NCBI GenBank assembly: GCA_003216255.1
Contig: QCJD01000013.1
Span: 1 to 35,149 of the forward strand
Direction of reading: 5' to 3'
Source of the DNA: Pelagibacteraceae bacterium AG-404-N13
GTDB taxonomy: Bacteria > Pseudomonadota > Alphaproteobacteria > Pelagibacterales > Pelagibacteraceae
Length of the DNA: 35,149 nt
The translations under genes and the position numbers were made by a program. The notes under the pieces are model-generated. The model saw only the letters and a list, made by a program, of their open reading frames with translations, was not told the origin of the DNA and ran no database searches. How positions within the stretch are numbered: the stretch's first letter is position 1; each line of letters opens with the position of its first letter. Positions 16,327 to 25,686 of this stretch are shown piece after piece.

Positions 16327-19010
16327 AGCGAGATTTATACTATGAGAGAATTCCAACAAAATCTCTTAGAGAAGATGTTAGATATTTGGGTAATGTCTTA
16401 GGAAAAGTTATTAAACAACAAGAAGGAGTAAATTTTTTTAAATTAGTTGAAGAAGTTAGACGTTTGTCAAAAGCAAATATTGCAAACACTAATAAAAAAA
16501 AATCTTTTAAAAAACTTTCAAGTAAAATTAAAAATTTAAACCCGAGCAATTTGTTTAAACTTACAAGGGCATTTACTCATTTCATGAATTTTATAAATAT
16601 TGCTGAATCTATTGATGCAGCACGAAAACTTGATGAGTATGAAAATAAAAATCAAATAAACGCTAATAAAAATATTTTTATTGAAGAAATATTCGAAGGT
16701 TTTTTTAAAAATAGAAAAATTTCAACTAATAAAATTTATGAGATTGCAAAAAATTTAAATATAGGCATTGTTTTAACAGCTCACCCAACAGAAGTAAAAA
16801 GAAGAACCTTGATACTTAAGTACCATAAAATTACAGAAATATTGGAACAGAGAGATTTGTTAAAAAAATTTCCATCTAAATTAAAAATATTGGATAAAAA
16901 GTTGTATGATGAATTCACAGTAATTTGGAACACTGATGAATTAAAAAGAACAAGACCTACGCCATCAGATGAAGCTAGATGGGGGTTAGCAATAATAGAA
17001 GATAGTTTATGGGAAACTATTCCAAAAGTTTATAGAAGACTAAATGATATTTTTGTAAAAAATATAGGAAAAGGATTACCAAAAAACTTTAATCCAATTG
17101 AGTTTGGATCTTGGATGGGAGGTGATAGAGATGGAAATCCAAATGTCACAGCTAAAGTAACTAAGGAGGTGATTTTATTATCAAGATGGGAGGCTGCTAA
17201 GTTATATGAAAAAGAATTAACTAAATTGATACAAACTTTATCAATTGATAAATGTTCAAGAAAAATACTTTCTAAAACTGGTAAAACTTTTGAACCATAT
17301 AGAGTTTATTTAAGACCATTAAGAAACAAAATGCGTCTTACTCATAAATTAATAGAACAGCATTTAGTTGAAAAAGTTCCATTAGACCAAAAAAAACTTT
17401 TATCAAACAGAGAAGAAATTTTAAAACCTTTGAGGGTAGTAAGGGAATCTCTTGAAGAAAATAATAGTGAAAATATTGCAAGTGGAGATTTATTAGATTT
17501 AATGAGAAGAGCGAAATGCTTTGGAATTAATTTAGCAAGATTAGATATTAGACAAGAATCATCAAGGCATTCGCAACTTATTTCTGAATTTTTAAAGAGA
17601 AAATATAAAGTTAATTATGTCAACTGGAATGAAGATAAAAAAATTAAATTTTTATCATCAAAAATAAAATCAAAAAAAAAGTTTATTAATAATTTTTCAT
17701 TTAAAAATAAAGAAAACAAAGAAGTCTGGTCAACTTTCAAAATTCTATCCTCTGAGCCAAAAGAATGTTTGGGCGCGTATGTTATTTCTATGACTTCATC
17801 TGCATCAGATATTTTATCTGTAAATTATCTTCAAAAAGAAGCAGGTATTAAAGATACTCTGAGAGTTGTTCCGCTATTTGAAACTTTAGAAGACTTAATA
17901 AATGCAAAACCTATCATGCAAAAATTATTTTCTCTTAATTGGTATCGTAAATCAATTAAAAATAAGCAAGAAATTATGATTGGCTATTCTGACTCCAGTA
18001 AAGATGCTGGAAAATTATCTGCAAGTTGGCACCAATATAAGTTGCAAGAAGAAATTATAAAATTAGCAAAAAAATATAAAATTGATATTACTTTTTTTCA
18101 TGGAAGGGGAGGTTCAGCAGGAAGAGGAGGAGGTCCAATTCAAGCTACATTAAGATCTCAACCGCCTAATTCTGTAAACGGTAAAATTAGAATTACCGAT
18201 CAAGGAGAAGTAATACAACAAAAATATGGATATGAACCTTTGGCAAAATACAATCTTTGCAGTTATATAGGAGCTGTTATGCAAGCTACTTTATCTCCGC
18301 CCCCAATTCCAAAAAAAGAATGGAGAGATTTAATTGAAAAAATGTCAGAAATTTCAACAAAATCTTATAGAAAAAATATAAACGAAAGTTCAGATTTTAT
18401 AAGATATTTTAAAACTGTAACTCCTCATGTTTCTTTAGGAAAACTTTCTATAGGATCCAGGCCATCAAAAAGAAAAAATGTAGATAACATTCAAAGTTTG
18501 AGAGCAATTCCTTGGGTATTTGCATGGACCCAAATTAGATTAATGTTACCAGCATGGCTTGGAAGTGCAGAAGCGCTAAAATATTCTTCCTCAGATAAGT
18601 TAAAGAAAATTTTGGTTGAAATGGAAAAAGATTGGCCATTCTTTAACTCAAATATGGATATATTAGATATGGTTATTTCAAAAGCAGATCCTGAAATTTC
18701 AAAAATTTATGAGGAAAATTTAGCTGATAATAAATTGAAAAATGTTGGGAGAAATTTACGATTTCAGTTTCATAAAATTAAAAAATTAAATAAACAAATT
18801 ACACCAAAAGAAATTATTAAGGCTAGAAAAGAATTTAGAACATCAGTAATCGTAAGAAATATATACTCAGAAGTACTGAATATTATTCAAGCGGCTACAA
18901 TGAATAAACTTTCCCAAAAAAAGTATAATAAAGAAGGAAAAAAATATCTAAATGATGCATTAATGACCTCTATAGCTGGAATTTCAGCTGCAATGAAAAA
19001 TACAGGTTAG
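16320..19010 (+). CDS. ppc: Phosphoenolpyruvate carboxylase
   Basis: The 896-residue enzyme fixes bicarbonate onto PEP to give oxaloacetate (anaplerosis). Signature blocks are LTAHPTEVKRRT with the essential H155, GSWMGGDRDGNPNVTAKVT, GYSDSSKDAGKLSASW, FHGRGGSAGRGGGP and RAIPWVFAWTQIRLMLPAWLG. The C-terminus ends MKNTG, as the family requires. The length matches E. coli Ppc (883). The ATG lies inside the end of the lactonase gene, and the stop is directly followed by the ccdA-like ATG. Confidence 0.97.
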   Translation: MLKRDLYYERIPTKSLREDVRYLGNVLGKVIKQQEGVNFFKLVEEVRRLSKANIANTNKKKSFKKLSSKIKNLNPSNLFKLTRAFTHFMNFINIAESIDAARKLDEYENKNQINANKNIFIEEIFEGFFKNRKISTNKIYEIAKNLNIGIVLTAHPTEVKRRTLILKYHKITEILEQRDLLKKFPSKLKILDKKLYDEFTVIWNTDELKRTRPTPSDEARWGLAIIEDSLWETIPKVYRRLNDIFVKNIGKGLPKNFNPIEFGSWMGGDRDGNPNVTAKVTKEVILLSRWEAAKLYEKELTKLIQTLSIDKCSRKILSKTGKTFEPYRVYLRPLRNKMRLTHKLIEQHLVEKVPLDQKKLLSNREEILKPLRVVRESLEENNSENIASGDLLDLMRRAKCFGINLARLDIRQESSRHSQLISEFLKRKYKVNYVNWNEDKKIKFLSSKIKSKKKFINNFSFKNKENKEVWSTFKILSSEPKECLGAYVISMTSSASDILSVNYLQKEAGIKDTLRVVPLFETLEDLINAKPIMQKLFSLNWYRKSIKNKQEIMIGYSDSSKDAGKLSASWHQYKLQEEIIKLAKKYKIDITFFHGRGGSAGRGGGPIQATLRSQPPNSVNGKIRITDQGEVIQQKYGYEPLAKYNLCSYIGAVMQATLSPPPIPKKEWRDLIEKMSEISTKSYRKNINESSDFIRYFKTVTPHVSLGKLSIGSRPSKRKNVDNIQSLRAIPWVFAWTQIRLMLPAWLGSAEALKYSSSDKLKKILVEMEKDWPFFNSNMDILDMVISKADPEISKIYEENLADNKLKNVGRNLRFQFHKIKKLNKQITPKEIIKARKEFRTSVIVRNIYSEVLNIIQAATMNKLSQKKYNKEGKKYLNDALMTSIAGISAAMKNTG

Positions 19011-19718
19011 ATGATAGAATTATTTATTGCATTTGGTGCTGGATTAATAAGTTTTCTATCGCCTTGTGTTTTACCACTTATACCGGGATATATATCTTAT
19101 ATTTCAGGCAGTTCGTTAAATGAACTTTTAGAAAAAAAAACTATTAATATTTTTCCAATAATATTATTTGCAATTGGATTTTCAATTGTATTCATATCTT
19201 TTGGAGCAACTGCATCATTTTTAGGATCTATTATTTTAGAAAATTCTTATGAGCTAAGAATAGCATCAGGAATTGTAATAATTATTTTTTCATTACAAAT
19301 TTTAGGCATAATTAATTTAAATTTTTTAAATTATGAAAAAAGAATTTATACTGAAAAAAAATCAGGAATTTTAAGCTCATTAGTAATTGGAATGGCATTT
19401 GGTTTTGGATGGACACCTTGTATTGGGCCAATTCTTGGTTCTATTTTGGCTCTTGCATCAACAGAACAAAGTTTAAATAGAGGAATACTTTTATTAGTTT
19501 TTTATTCTTTAGGTTTAGCAATTCCTTTTATTTTATCTGGATATTTGATTCAAAAATTTCTAGTTTTTTCAAAAAATATAAAATCAAAAATGAATATTAT
19601 AATGAAAACTGGTGGCGCATTTCTGTTAATAACAGGAGTACTTATAATTACAAATCAATTACAAGCATTAGGATTTTATCTATTAAAATATATTCCGATA
19701 TTACAAAATTTAGGATAA
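19011..19718 (+). CDS. CcdA/DsbD-type thiol-electron transport membrane protein
   Basis: This 235-residue protein has about six transmembrane helices and the paired membrane cysteines of the CcdA family, C19 in SFLSPCVLPLIPGYIS and C137 in GFGWTPCIGPILG. CcdA carries reducing equivalents from cytosolic thioredoxin across the inner membrane, for cytochrome c maturation or periplasmic disulfide reduction. It abuts ppc with no gap, which appears to be packing rather than function. Confidence 0.9.
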   Translation: MIELFIAFGAGLISFLSPCVLPLIPGYISYISGSSLNELLEKKTINIFPIILFAIGFSIVFISFGATASFLGSIILENSYELRIASGIVIIIFSLQILGIINLNFLNYEKRIYTEKKSGILSSLVIGMAFGFGWTPCIGPILGSILALASTEQSLNRGILLLVFYSLGLAIPFILSGYLIQKFLVFSKNIKSKMNIIMKTGGAFLLITGVLIITNQLQALGFYLLKYIPILQNLG

Positions 19719-19721
19719 TTT

Positions 19722-20303
19722 ATGAAAATTTATCAAATCGATTGTAGTGCAAGAAAAGAAGGATCAACATCAAGATCGCTAGCAAAAAAGTTACTAAATA
19801 AAATTAAAAAACCTGAGGATGAATTAATATATAGAGATTTAGATAAAGAAATGTTGTTTATATCAGGCTTAACAGAGTCGGGCATGAAAATTCCAGAGGA
19901 ACAACAAACAGACCAACATAAGAAAATGTTTGAACTTTCTGACAGGCTTGTAATGGAATTAAAAGAAAGCGATGTGATAATTATTTCTGTTCCAATTTAT
20001 AATTTTGGTCCTCCGGCAACATTAAAAGCTTGGGCCGACTTAGCAGCAAGAGTTAAAATGACATTTAAATATAATGAAGATGGACGAAGAATTGGTTTAC
20101 TAGAGGATAAGCAAGTTTATTTGGTAATAACGTCAGGAGGTACAAAAATACAAGGCAATGACGATTTTTTGACTCCATGGTTAATTCATATGCTAAATTT
20201 TTTTGGAATAAAGAAAATAGAAATAATTGCAGCTGATCAAATGGCAATTGATTATGAAAAATCAATTAAAGAAGCTGAAGCAAAGATAGATAGTTTATTT
20301 TAG
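19722..20303 (+). CDS. FMN-dependent NAD(P)H oxidoreductase (AzoR/AcpD-like)
   Basis: The 193-residue flavodoxin-fold protein begins with the FMN-phosphate loop CSARKEGSTSRSLAKKL and has VPIYNFGPPATLKAWADLAA around the flavin ring, both typical of AzoR (AcpD). The TSGGT segment near residue 140 is another FMN contact. It likely reduces quinones or azo compounds with NADH. The stop overlaps the convergent minus-strand gene by 4 nt. Confidence 0.88.
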   Translation: MKIYQIDCSARKEGSTSRSLAKKLLNKIKKPEDELIYRDLDKEMLFISGLTESGMKIPEEQQTDQHKKMFELSDRLVMELKESDVIIISVPIYNFGPPATLKAWADLAARVKMTFKYNEDGRRIGLLEDKQVYLVITSGGTKIQGNDDFLTPWLIHMLNFFGIKKIEIIAADQMAIDYEKSIKEAEAKIDSLF

Positions 20304-21421
20304 ATATTAAATTTTCTTTTTAAGTGTAATAACTTTCCTTCGGTACTATCAAAATCTAAATAACAACCTTGAAGAAATCTTTTACCTTCATTAGGATCGT
20401 ATGATGTTCTTCCGTGAAGAAGTCTGTGATTATCCATCATCATCAAGTCTCCTTGTGAAAGTTTAAATTCAATTCTATAATTATCAGAATTATATAAATC
20501 AGATAAAAATTTTCTTGCAGAATAAAACTTTTCTATTTTTTCTCTATTCAATGAAGGTACATAGTCCAATCTTGGACTAAACCTGACACTTTTAAAATTT
20601 TTACTTTCATCTAAATTAATTAATTCTGACCAACTTTCCAGAATGGTATCTTTATCTACAAATCTAAATCTAACTTTTACCTCAGTTAAAATATCATAGT
20701 AATCTTTATTTATTTTTTTTAAGTCTTCACTTACCGTATAACCATCAACTAAAGTTGATAGGCCACCTTTTACTTCGTTTTCAATACAATGTAGGATTTG
20801 AATACATGGAGGGAATGGATTTCTATAAGGATTATCAGTATGCGGTGACAAATGAAGAGCAGTATATGCTAAATCATTTGGATTTGGTTTTGACTTTACA
20901 TTAAAATATTCTCCAAAGTTTGTTTTTTTTACACTACCAATCATATTTCCAAATTTTACTAAGAAATTATCATTGGTTGGAACATTTTTGATTATAACAA
21001 AACCATACTTATAAAATGAAATCAAAAGGTCCAACATTTCTTTGCTATCAAAAAAGTTTTCAGAAAAATTATAATTTTTTATTTCCTTTAAATCAGATTT
21101 CCATTTAGTTTTTTTAATATCGACTATGTTCTCCTGATTTAAAGACAATTCATTTGTGATTTTTTTTATTTCAAATTTTGATTTAACACCATCATTAAAT
21201 ACAATATTCAAATAATCTCCATTAATAGTTACTTCTTCTACATCAACAATATGATTCATTAATGATGGATCAAATAATCTTTGCTGAGTTCCTTGGTCTA
21301 AATATTCTTCTTCACTTACCCTTTCTCTTAGCCAAAAAGGATGAATTTCATGTTTAATATTTCCGTTATTAACAAATATTTTTTTAGAATCGAGTTCAAT
21401 TTTCATAGAGATTTTAAACAT
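20300..21421 (-). CDS. Gamma-butyrobetaine-hydroxylase-like Fe(II)/2-oxoglutarate oxygenase
   Basis: The 373 residues divide into an N-terminal DUF971-like domain (about 8-90, with HPFWLRERV and GTQQRLFDPS) and a TauD-type catalytic domain. The iron triad is H194-x-D196 in LSPHTDNPYRNPFPP and H337 in LLHGRTSYDP. This two-domain layout is that of gamma-butyrobetaine hydroxylase (last step of carnitine synthesis) and of TmpA, which hydroxylates trimethylaminoethylphosphonate. The cysteines that bind zinc in the N-terminal domain of the animal enzyme are not present. Two starts are possible, 21421 and 21406; an AGGAG lies only one base before the first. A trimethylammonium substrate is likely, the exact one unknown. 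Confidence 0.85.
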   Translation of the reverse strand: MFKISMKIELDSKKIFVNNGNIKHEIHPFWLRERVSEEEYLDQGTQQRLFDPSLMNHIVDVEEVTINGDYLNIVFNDGVKSKFEIKKITNELSLNQENIVDIKKTKWKSDLKEIKNYNFSENFFDSKEMLDLLISFYKYGFVIIKNVPTNDNFLVKFGNMIGSVKKTNFGEYFNVKSKPNPNDLAYTALHLSPHTDNPYRNPFPPCIQILHCIENEVKGGLSTLVDGYTVSEDLKKINKDYYDILTEVKVRFRFVDKDTILESWSELINLDESKNFKSVRFSPRLDYVPSLNREKIEKFYSARKFLSDLYNSDNYRIEFKLSQGDLMMMDNHRLLHGRTSYDPNEGKRFLQGCYLDFDSTEGKLLHLKRKFNI

Positions 21422-21493
21422 TCTCCTAAAAATTTTTTTTTTTCAAGATATAAAATTGATGTAAAATATTCATTTATTTGTTACAGACACTTA

Positions 21494-22297
21494 ATGATCT
21501 TAAAAAAATTCACAGAATACAACAAATATTCTTATTTTTTAAATTCTTTAGCTAAAGATCTAACTAAATTCTACTATTCAAAGCTTGATAAGAAGTTTGT
21601 AATTACCAATAAACTAAAGAGTAAAGGTTATGATCCTGTGACTACTTCAGATAAAGCATTTGAAAAATTTATAAGATTAAAAATTTCAAAAAAATTTCCA
21701 ACACACCAAATAATTGGTGAAGAATATGGTCACAAAAATACTGATAGTAAATACTCTTGGGTTATTGATCCCATTGATGGAACTAGATCTTATGTTGTAG
21801 GTAATCTAAGTTGGAGCAATTTAATCTCATTAAATTATGATGGAGAACCAGTTTTGGGATTAGCTAATTTTCCAAAAATGAAAAAATACTATTTAAATGT
21901 AAACCAAAATTCAGCATATGTTTTTGAAAAAAATAAAAAAAAAAAATTAAAAATTAACAATAAAGTAAATTTTAAAAATGCAAAATTAGCAGCAGCTTTT
22001 CATAATGAGCTTTCATTGAAGAAGCAATTAAAAATTAAAAAATTTATTTCGCGAATGCAGTTTCCTTGTTTCGACGCTTTAACTTATTGCCAGCTGGCAG
22101 AAGGAAGAATTGAAATAGTTGCACAATGTGCGAATAAAATTTGGGATATTCACCCAATTATTCCAATAGTTAGAGCAGCTGGCGCGATAATTACTACTTG
22201 GGATAATAAAAATCCAATTATAGGTGGAAACATAGTTGTTTCAAATAACAAAAGAAATCATAAAGAAGTTTTGAAATTGTTAAAACCAGCTACATGA
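21494..22297 (+). CDS. Inositol-monophosphatase family phosphatase (histidinol-phosphatase-like)
   Basis: The 267 residues show the IMPase metal sites: GEEYGH (E76, E77), DPIDGT (92-97) and IWDIHP near the C-terminus. The spacing and the LAEGRIEIVAQ...IWDIHPIIPIV region resemble the HisN-type histidinol-phosphatases of actinobacteria and alphaproteobacteria more than true inositol phosphatases. The frame is open upstream to 21341, but that part overlaps the divergent gene; the ATG at 21494 gives the normal length. It overlaps the next gene by 4 nt. Confidence 0.85.
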   Translation: MILKKFTEYNKYSYFLNSLAKDLTKFYYSKLDKKFVITNKLKSKGYDPVTTSDKAFEKFIRLKISKKFPTHQIIGEEYGHKNTDSKYSWVIDPIDGTRSYVVGNLSWSNLISLNYDGEPVLGLANFPKMKKYYLNVNQNSAYVFEKNKKKKLKINNKVNFKNAKLAAAFHNELSLKKQLKIKKFISRMQFPCFDALTYCQLAEGRIEIVAQCANKIWDIHPIIPIVRAAGAIITTWDNKNPIIGGNIVVSNNKRNHKEVLKLLKPAT

Positions 22298-23025
22298 ATA
22301 ATTTAATTGTACTTCAGCATATTAAAATTGAAGATCCTGGTTACATTAAAGACTTAATGATTAAAGATAATGTAAATCTTACAACTATTGAATTAGATGA
22401 AGGAGATAAAATTCCTGAAGATTTGTCTAATTATGATGCTATGTTTTGTATGGGAGGTCCTATGGATACTTGGATGGAAAAAGATTATCCATGGCTTATT
22501 GAAGAAAAAAAAAGAATTAAAGAATTTGTTGTAGATTTAAAAAAACCATATTTAGGTTTTTGTTTAGGATGTCAATTACTAGGAGAAGTAGCAGGTGGTT
22601 TAGTCACTAAATCAAAAAATCCAGAAATTGGAATGTTGGACATTAATTTTTCAGGTAATAAAAAATCAGATTTATTATTCAGTCAATTTCCAGATCAGAT
22701 AAAATCTCTTCAATGGCATTCATATGAAGTTCAAGAACTAGAGAAAAATAAAGATATAACACTACTAGCTTCATCACCTGAAACAAAATATCAAATATTT
22801 AAATATCAAAACCACGCTTATGGAATTCAATTTCATATAGAAATCAAAGATACTACTGTCAGTGAATGGGGATGTGTTCCAGAATATAAAACTGCTTTAG
22901 AAAAGCAGCTTGGTCCTGGAGCACTAGAGAAATTTGAAATAGACGCCAAAAATAACATGTTAAATTTGAATAATTATTCAAAAATTCTTTACGAAAATTT
23001 TAAAAAATTACTTAAAACGCTTTAG
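22294..23025 (+). CDS. Class I glutamine amidotransferase-like protein
   Basis: The 243-residue protein has the complete triad of class I amidotransferases: C90 in GFCLGCQLLGE, and H181 and E183 in GIQFHIEIKD. MGGPMDTW (53-60) forms the oxyanion part. It stands alone without a synthase domain, as in the GuaA-like stand-alone family that includes gamma-glutamyl hydrolases acting on polyamine or amine conjugates. The target is unknown. It is translationally coupled to the phosphatase upstream. Confidence 0.85.
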   Translation: MNNLIVLQHIKIEDPGYIKDLMIKDNVNLTTIELDEGDKIPEDLSNYDAMFCMGGPMDTWMEKDYPWLIEEKKRIKEFVVDLKKPYLGFCLGCQLLGEVAGGLVTKSKNPEIGMLDINFSGNKKSDLLFSQFPDQIKSLQWHSYEVQELEKNKDITLLASSPETKYQIFKYQNHAYGIQFHIEIKDTTVSEWGCVPEYKTALEKQLGPGALEKFEIDAKNNMLNLNNYSKILYENFKKLLKTL

Positions 23026-23065
23026 TTTATCTAATTAATAGGCTAGATTTTCGAATTAATTAATT

Positions 23066-23073
23066 AGGAGGGG
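23066..23073 (+). promoter_or_regulatory. Strong ribosome binding site of the ABC binding-protein gene
   Basis: AGGAGGGG lies 3 nt before the ATG at 23077 (5 nt from the AGGAGG core). Most genes in this window have weak or no Shine-Dalgarno sequence, so this suggests high translation of the periplasmic binding protein. Confidence 0.7.
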
Positions 23074-23076
23074 AAA

Positions 23077-24639
23077 ATGAAACCTAAAAATTTGCTGAGA
23101 ATTTTATTAGCATTTTTATTTGTTTTTGTATCAACACAAACTTATGCAAAAACTATTAAATGGTCTATGCAAGGAGATAGTTTAACACTAGATCCTCATG
23201 CGCAGAACGAAGGTCCTACAACTCAAGTATCAAGACAAATTTATGAAGCTTTGGTTACTAGAGGGTTGGATATGTCTATTGGGCCTCAACTTGCAACAAA
23301 ATGGGCAACTGTTGACGAAAACACTTGGTATTTTTATTTAAGAGAAGATGTAAAGTTTTCTAATGGACAAAAAATGACATCAGAGGATGTTGTATTTAGT
23401 ATATTAAGAGCAAAGCAACCTACATCAGATTTTAAAGAATATATCAGTACAATTTCAGGTGTTAAAGCAATTGATGATTACACAGTGCAAATCAAAACAA
23501 GTAAACCAAATCCAATTCTTTTAAACCAATTGTCAAATATTTTCATAATGTCTAAACAATGGTGTAACGAAAATTTTGCAATAGTTCCGCAAAATTGGGA
23601 TGCTTCACAAGAAACTTTTTCTGCTACGAATGCTATGGGAACAGGACCTTTTAAAATTACTTTAAGAGAGCCTAATACTAAAACAGTTTTCAAAAGAAAT
23701 AGTAAATGGTGGGGATCAATGAAAGATAACAAAGTAACTCAAATTGAATTACTTCCTATCAAAAATGCTGCAACTAGAGTAGCAGCTTTATTATCTGGAG
23801 AAATAGATTTAGTTACAGATGCTCCTGTACAAGACTTAGCACGTATAACTTCTTCAGCTGGTCACAAAGTTGAAAGCACGCCTCAGATGCGTACAATATT
23901 TTTAGGTATGGATCAAGCTGCTGACAAATTAAGAACTGGTAATACAGGTGATAATCCATTTAAGAAAAAAGCAGTAAGACAAGCTCTTTATCAAGCAATA
24001 GATATAGAAGCCATTAAGAAAAAAGTTATGAGAGGTTTAAGTGAGCCAGCAGGAATTATAACTTTTCCAGGAGTTAATGGATATACAAAGGAACTTGATA
24101 AAAGATTGCCTTATGATGTTGATGCAGCAAAAAAACTATTAGCTGATGCAGGATATCCTAATGGCTTTGAAGTTGAACTAAGATGTCCAAATGACAGATA
24201 TGTTAATGATGAAGCAATTTGTACAGCTGTTGTTGGAATGTTAGGAAAAATTGGTGTCAAAGTAAATTTATTTGCTCAAACCAAAAGTAAACACTTTAAG
24301 GAACTTAAAGATAACCAAGGTGATTTTTATATGTTAGGCTGGGGAGTACCTACTTTAGATAGTCACTATGTATTCCATTATTTATACGAGTCTGGCGCAA
24401 GCTGGAACAAAGTTAACTTTAGCGACTCAGAAGTTGATGCAGCGATTAGAGTTATGGAAGGTGAAGTTGATCTTGAAAAGAGAAATGCAGCTATTGCGAA
24501 AGCTTGGAAAATTGTGAGAGATGATATTTCTTATCTTCCTTTACATCACCAAGTAATTTCTTGGGCATCTAAGAGCGATGTTAATGTTCCAATAAGACCG
24601 AATAACGAACCGTTATTCCGTTTTGCTAGCTTTAACTAA
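23077..24639 (+). CDS. Periplasmic substrate-binding protein, ABC family 5 (peptide/nickel type)
   Basis: This 520-residue protein starts with a Sec signal peptide: basic MKPKNLLR, a hydrophobic core, and cleavage after TYA at residue 24. The mature part matches SBP family 5 (DppA/OppA), with SLTLDPHAQ, a ratio of aromatic and charged residues typical of these lobes, and YLREDVKFSNGQKMTSEDVV. The ligand may be peptides, but members also bind opines, glutathione or sugars, so specificity is open. A lipobox is absent. Genes for the rest of the importer follow after a 30-nt palindrome. Confidence 0.93.
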   Translation: MKPKNLLRILLAFLFVFVSTQTYAKTIKWSMQGDSLTLDPHAQNEGPTTQVSRQIYEALVTRGLDMSIGPQLATKWATVDENTWYFYLREDVKFSNGQKMTSEDVVFSILRAKQPTSDFKEYISTISGVKAIDDYTVQIKTSKPNPILLNQLSNIFIMSKQWCNENFAIVPQNWDASQETFSATNAMGTGPFKITLREPNTKTVFKRNSKWWGSMKDNKVTQIELLPIKNAATRVAALLSGEIDLVTDAPVQDLARITSSAGHKVESTPQMRTIFLGMDQAADKLRTGNTGDNPFKKKAVRQALYQAIDIEAIKKKVMRGLSEPAGIITFPGVNGYTKELDKRLPYDVDAAKKLLADAGYPNGFEVELRCPNDRYVNDEAICTAVVGMLGKIGVKVNLFAQTKSKHFKELKDNQGDFYMLGWGVPTLDSHYVFHYLYESGASWNKVNFSDSEVDAAIRVMEGEVDLEKRNAAIAKAWKIVRDDISYLPLHHQVISWASKSDVNVPIRPNNEPLFRFASFN

Positions 24640-24650
24640 AAGTAATTATT

Positions 24651-24680
24651 ACAAGCCCTTTATTTAAATAAAGGGCTTGT
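24651..24680 (+). terminator. Perfect 30-nt palindrome: leaky terminator or mRNA-stabilising hairpin
   Basis: The left half ACAAGCCCTTTATTT is followed directly by its exact reverse complement. Folded as RNA it gives a stem of about 13 base pairs with a 4-base TTAA loop. It begins 11 nt after the binding-protein stop. A T5 run starts only at 24692, 11 nt after the stem, so it is not a canonical intrinsic terminator. Stem-loops between a binding-protein gene and its permeases commonly stabilise the upstream message or stop part of the transcripts, giving more binding protein than permease. Confidence 0.65.
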
Positions 24681-24702
24681 AAACAAACAAGTTTTTCTAA
24701 AA

Positions 24703-25686
24703 TTGATAAAATATTTTTTTAAACGACTGTTTCAATCTGCAATAGTAATGTTGGTTGTTGCTTTCGTATCTTTTTCACTTTTCAATTTTGTAGGTGACCC
24801 AATAAATAATATGGTTGGAGAAGAGACTTCAGATGAAGAAAGAGCTGAACTTAGAGAAACATTAGGTTTAACAGACCCTATATATATTCAATTTTCAAGG
24901 TTTGTAGTTAATGCATCAAAAGGAGAATTTGGAATATCTTACCAGTTAAGAAGGCCGGTTTCAGAATTAATATCTGAAAGACTGCCAGCTACAATCGAGC
25001 TTGTTTTAGTTTCAGCCTTAATTGCCTTAGTATCTGGAACTTTATTAGGTGTTTACACAGGAATAAATCGAAAGGGTTTTTTGAGCGATGCTATATTAGC
25101 CATTTCTTTACTTGGTGTCTCGTTACCCACATTTGTAATTGGTATATTATTTATCTATCTATTTGCAGTAATTTTAGGAATATTACCTTCTTTTGGCAGA
25201 GGAGAAGTTGTAAGTCTTGGTTATTGGACCACAGGTTTTTTAACTTTATCTGGACTAAAAGCAATTATTCTTCCTTCTGTAACTCTTAGTCTTTTTCAAA
25301 TGACATATATTATAAGACTTGTTCGAGCAGAAATGATGGAAATATTACAAACCGATTATATTAAATTTGCAAGAGCAAGAGGGATAAATGAAAAAAGCAT
25401 TCATTATAAACATGCATTAAAAAATGGTTTGATACCTGTAATTACAATTGCAGGAATAAACATTGGTACTTTAATTGCATTTTCAATAATTACAGAAACT
25501 GTCTTTCAATGGCCCGGTATGGGATTTTTATTTATACAGGCTGTTCAATTCGTAGATATACCAATTATGTCTGCATATTTAGTTTTTATCGCATTCGTTT
25601 TTGTAATGATAAATTTTATAGTAGATATTTTATACTACTTTATTGACCCAAGAATTAGAGTTAAAGCGGAGGCAGTAAGTGGATAA
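24703..25686 (+). CDS. ABC transporter permease, DppB/OppB type
   Basis: This 327-residue inner-membrane protein has about six helices. The first starts at residue 13, and the binding-protein-dependent (EAA) loop is around MMEILQTDYIKFARARG, where the ATPase docks. DDE/peptide-family features include the long periplasmic loop after helix 1 (FNFVGDPINNMVG). The start is taken as TTG at 24703 because the next ATG would remove the first helix; no convincing ribosome site precedes it. The end overlaps the next gene by 8 nt. Confidence 0.92.
   Translation: MIKYFFKRLFQSAIVMLVVAFVSFSLFNFVGDPINNMVGEETSDEERAELRETLGLTDPIYIQFSRFVVNASKGEFGISYQLRRPVSELISERLPATIELVLVSALIALVSGTLLGVYTGINRKGFLSDAILAISLLGVSLPTFVIGILFIYLFAVILGILPSFGRGEVVSLGYWTTGFLTLSGLKAIILPSVTLSLFQMTYIIRLVRAEMMEILQTDYIKFARARGINEKSIHYKHALKNGLIPVITIAGINIGTLIAFSIITETVFQWPGMGFLFIQAVQFVDIPIMSAYLVFIAFVFVMINFIVDILYYFIDPRIRVKAEAVSG

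Noticed and set aside
21341-21493. Upstream extension of the IMPase-like gene
   Set aside because: The extra residues overlap the divergent oxygenase gene antisense and do not resemble the family; the ATG at 21494 gives a normal length.
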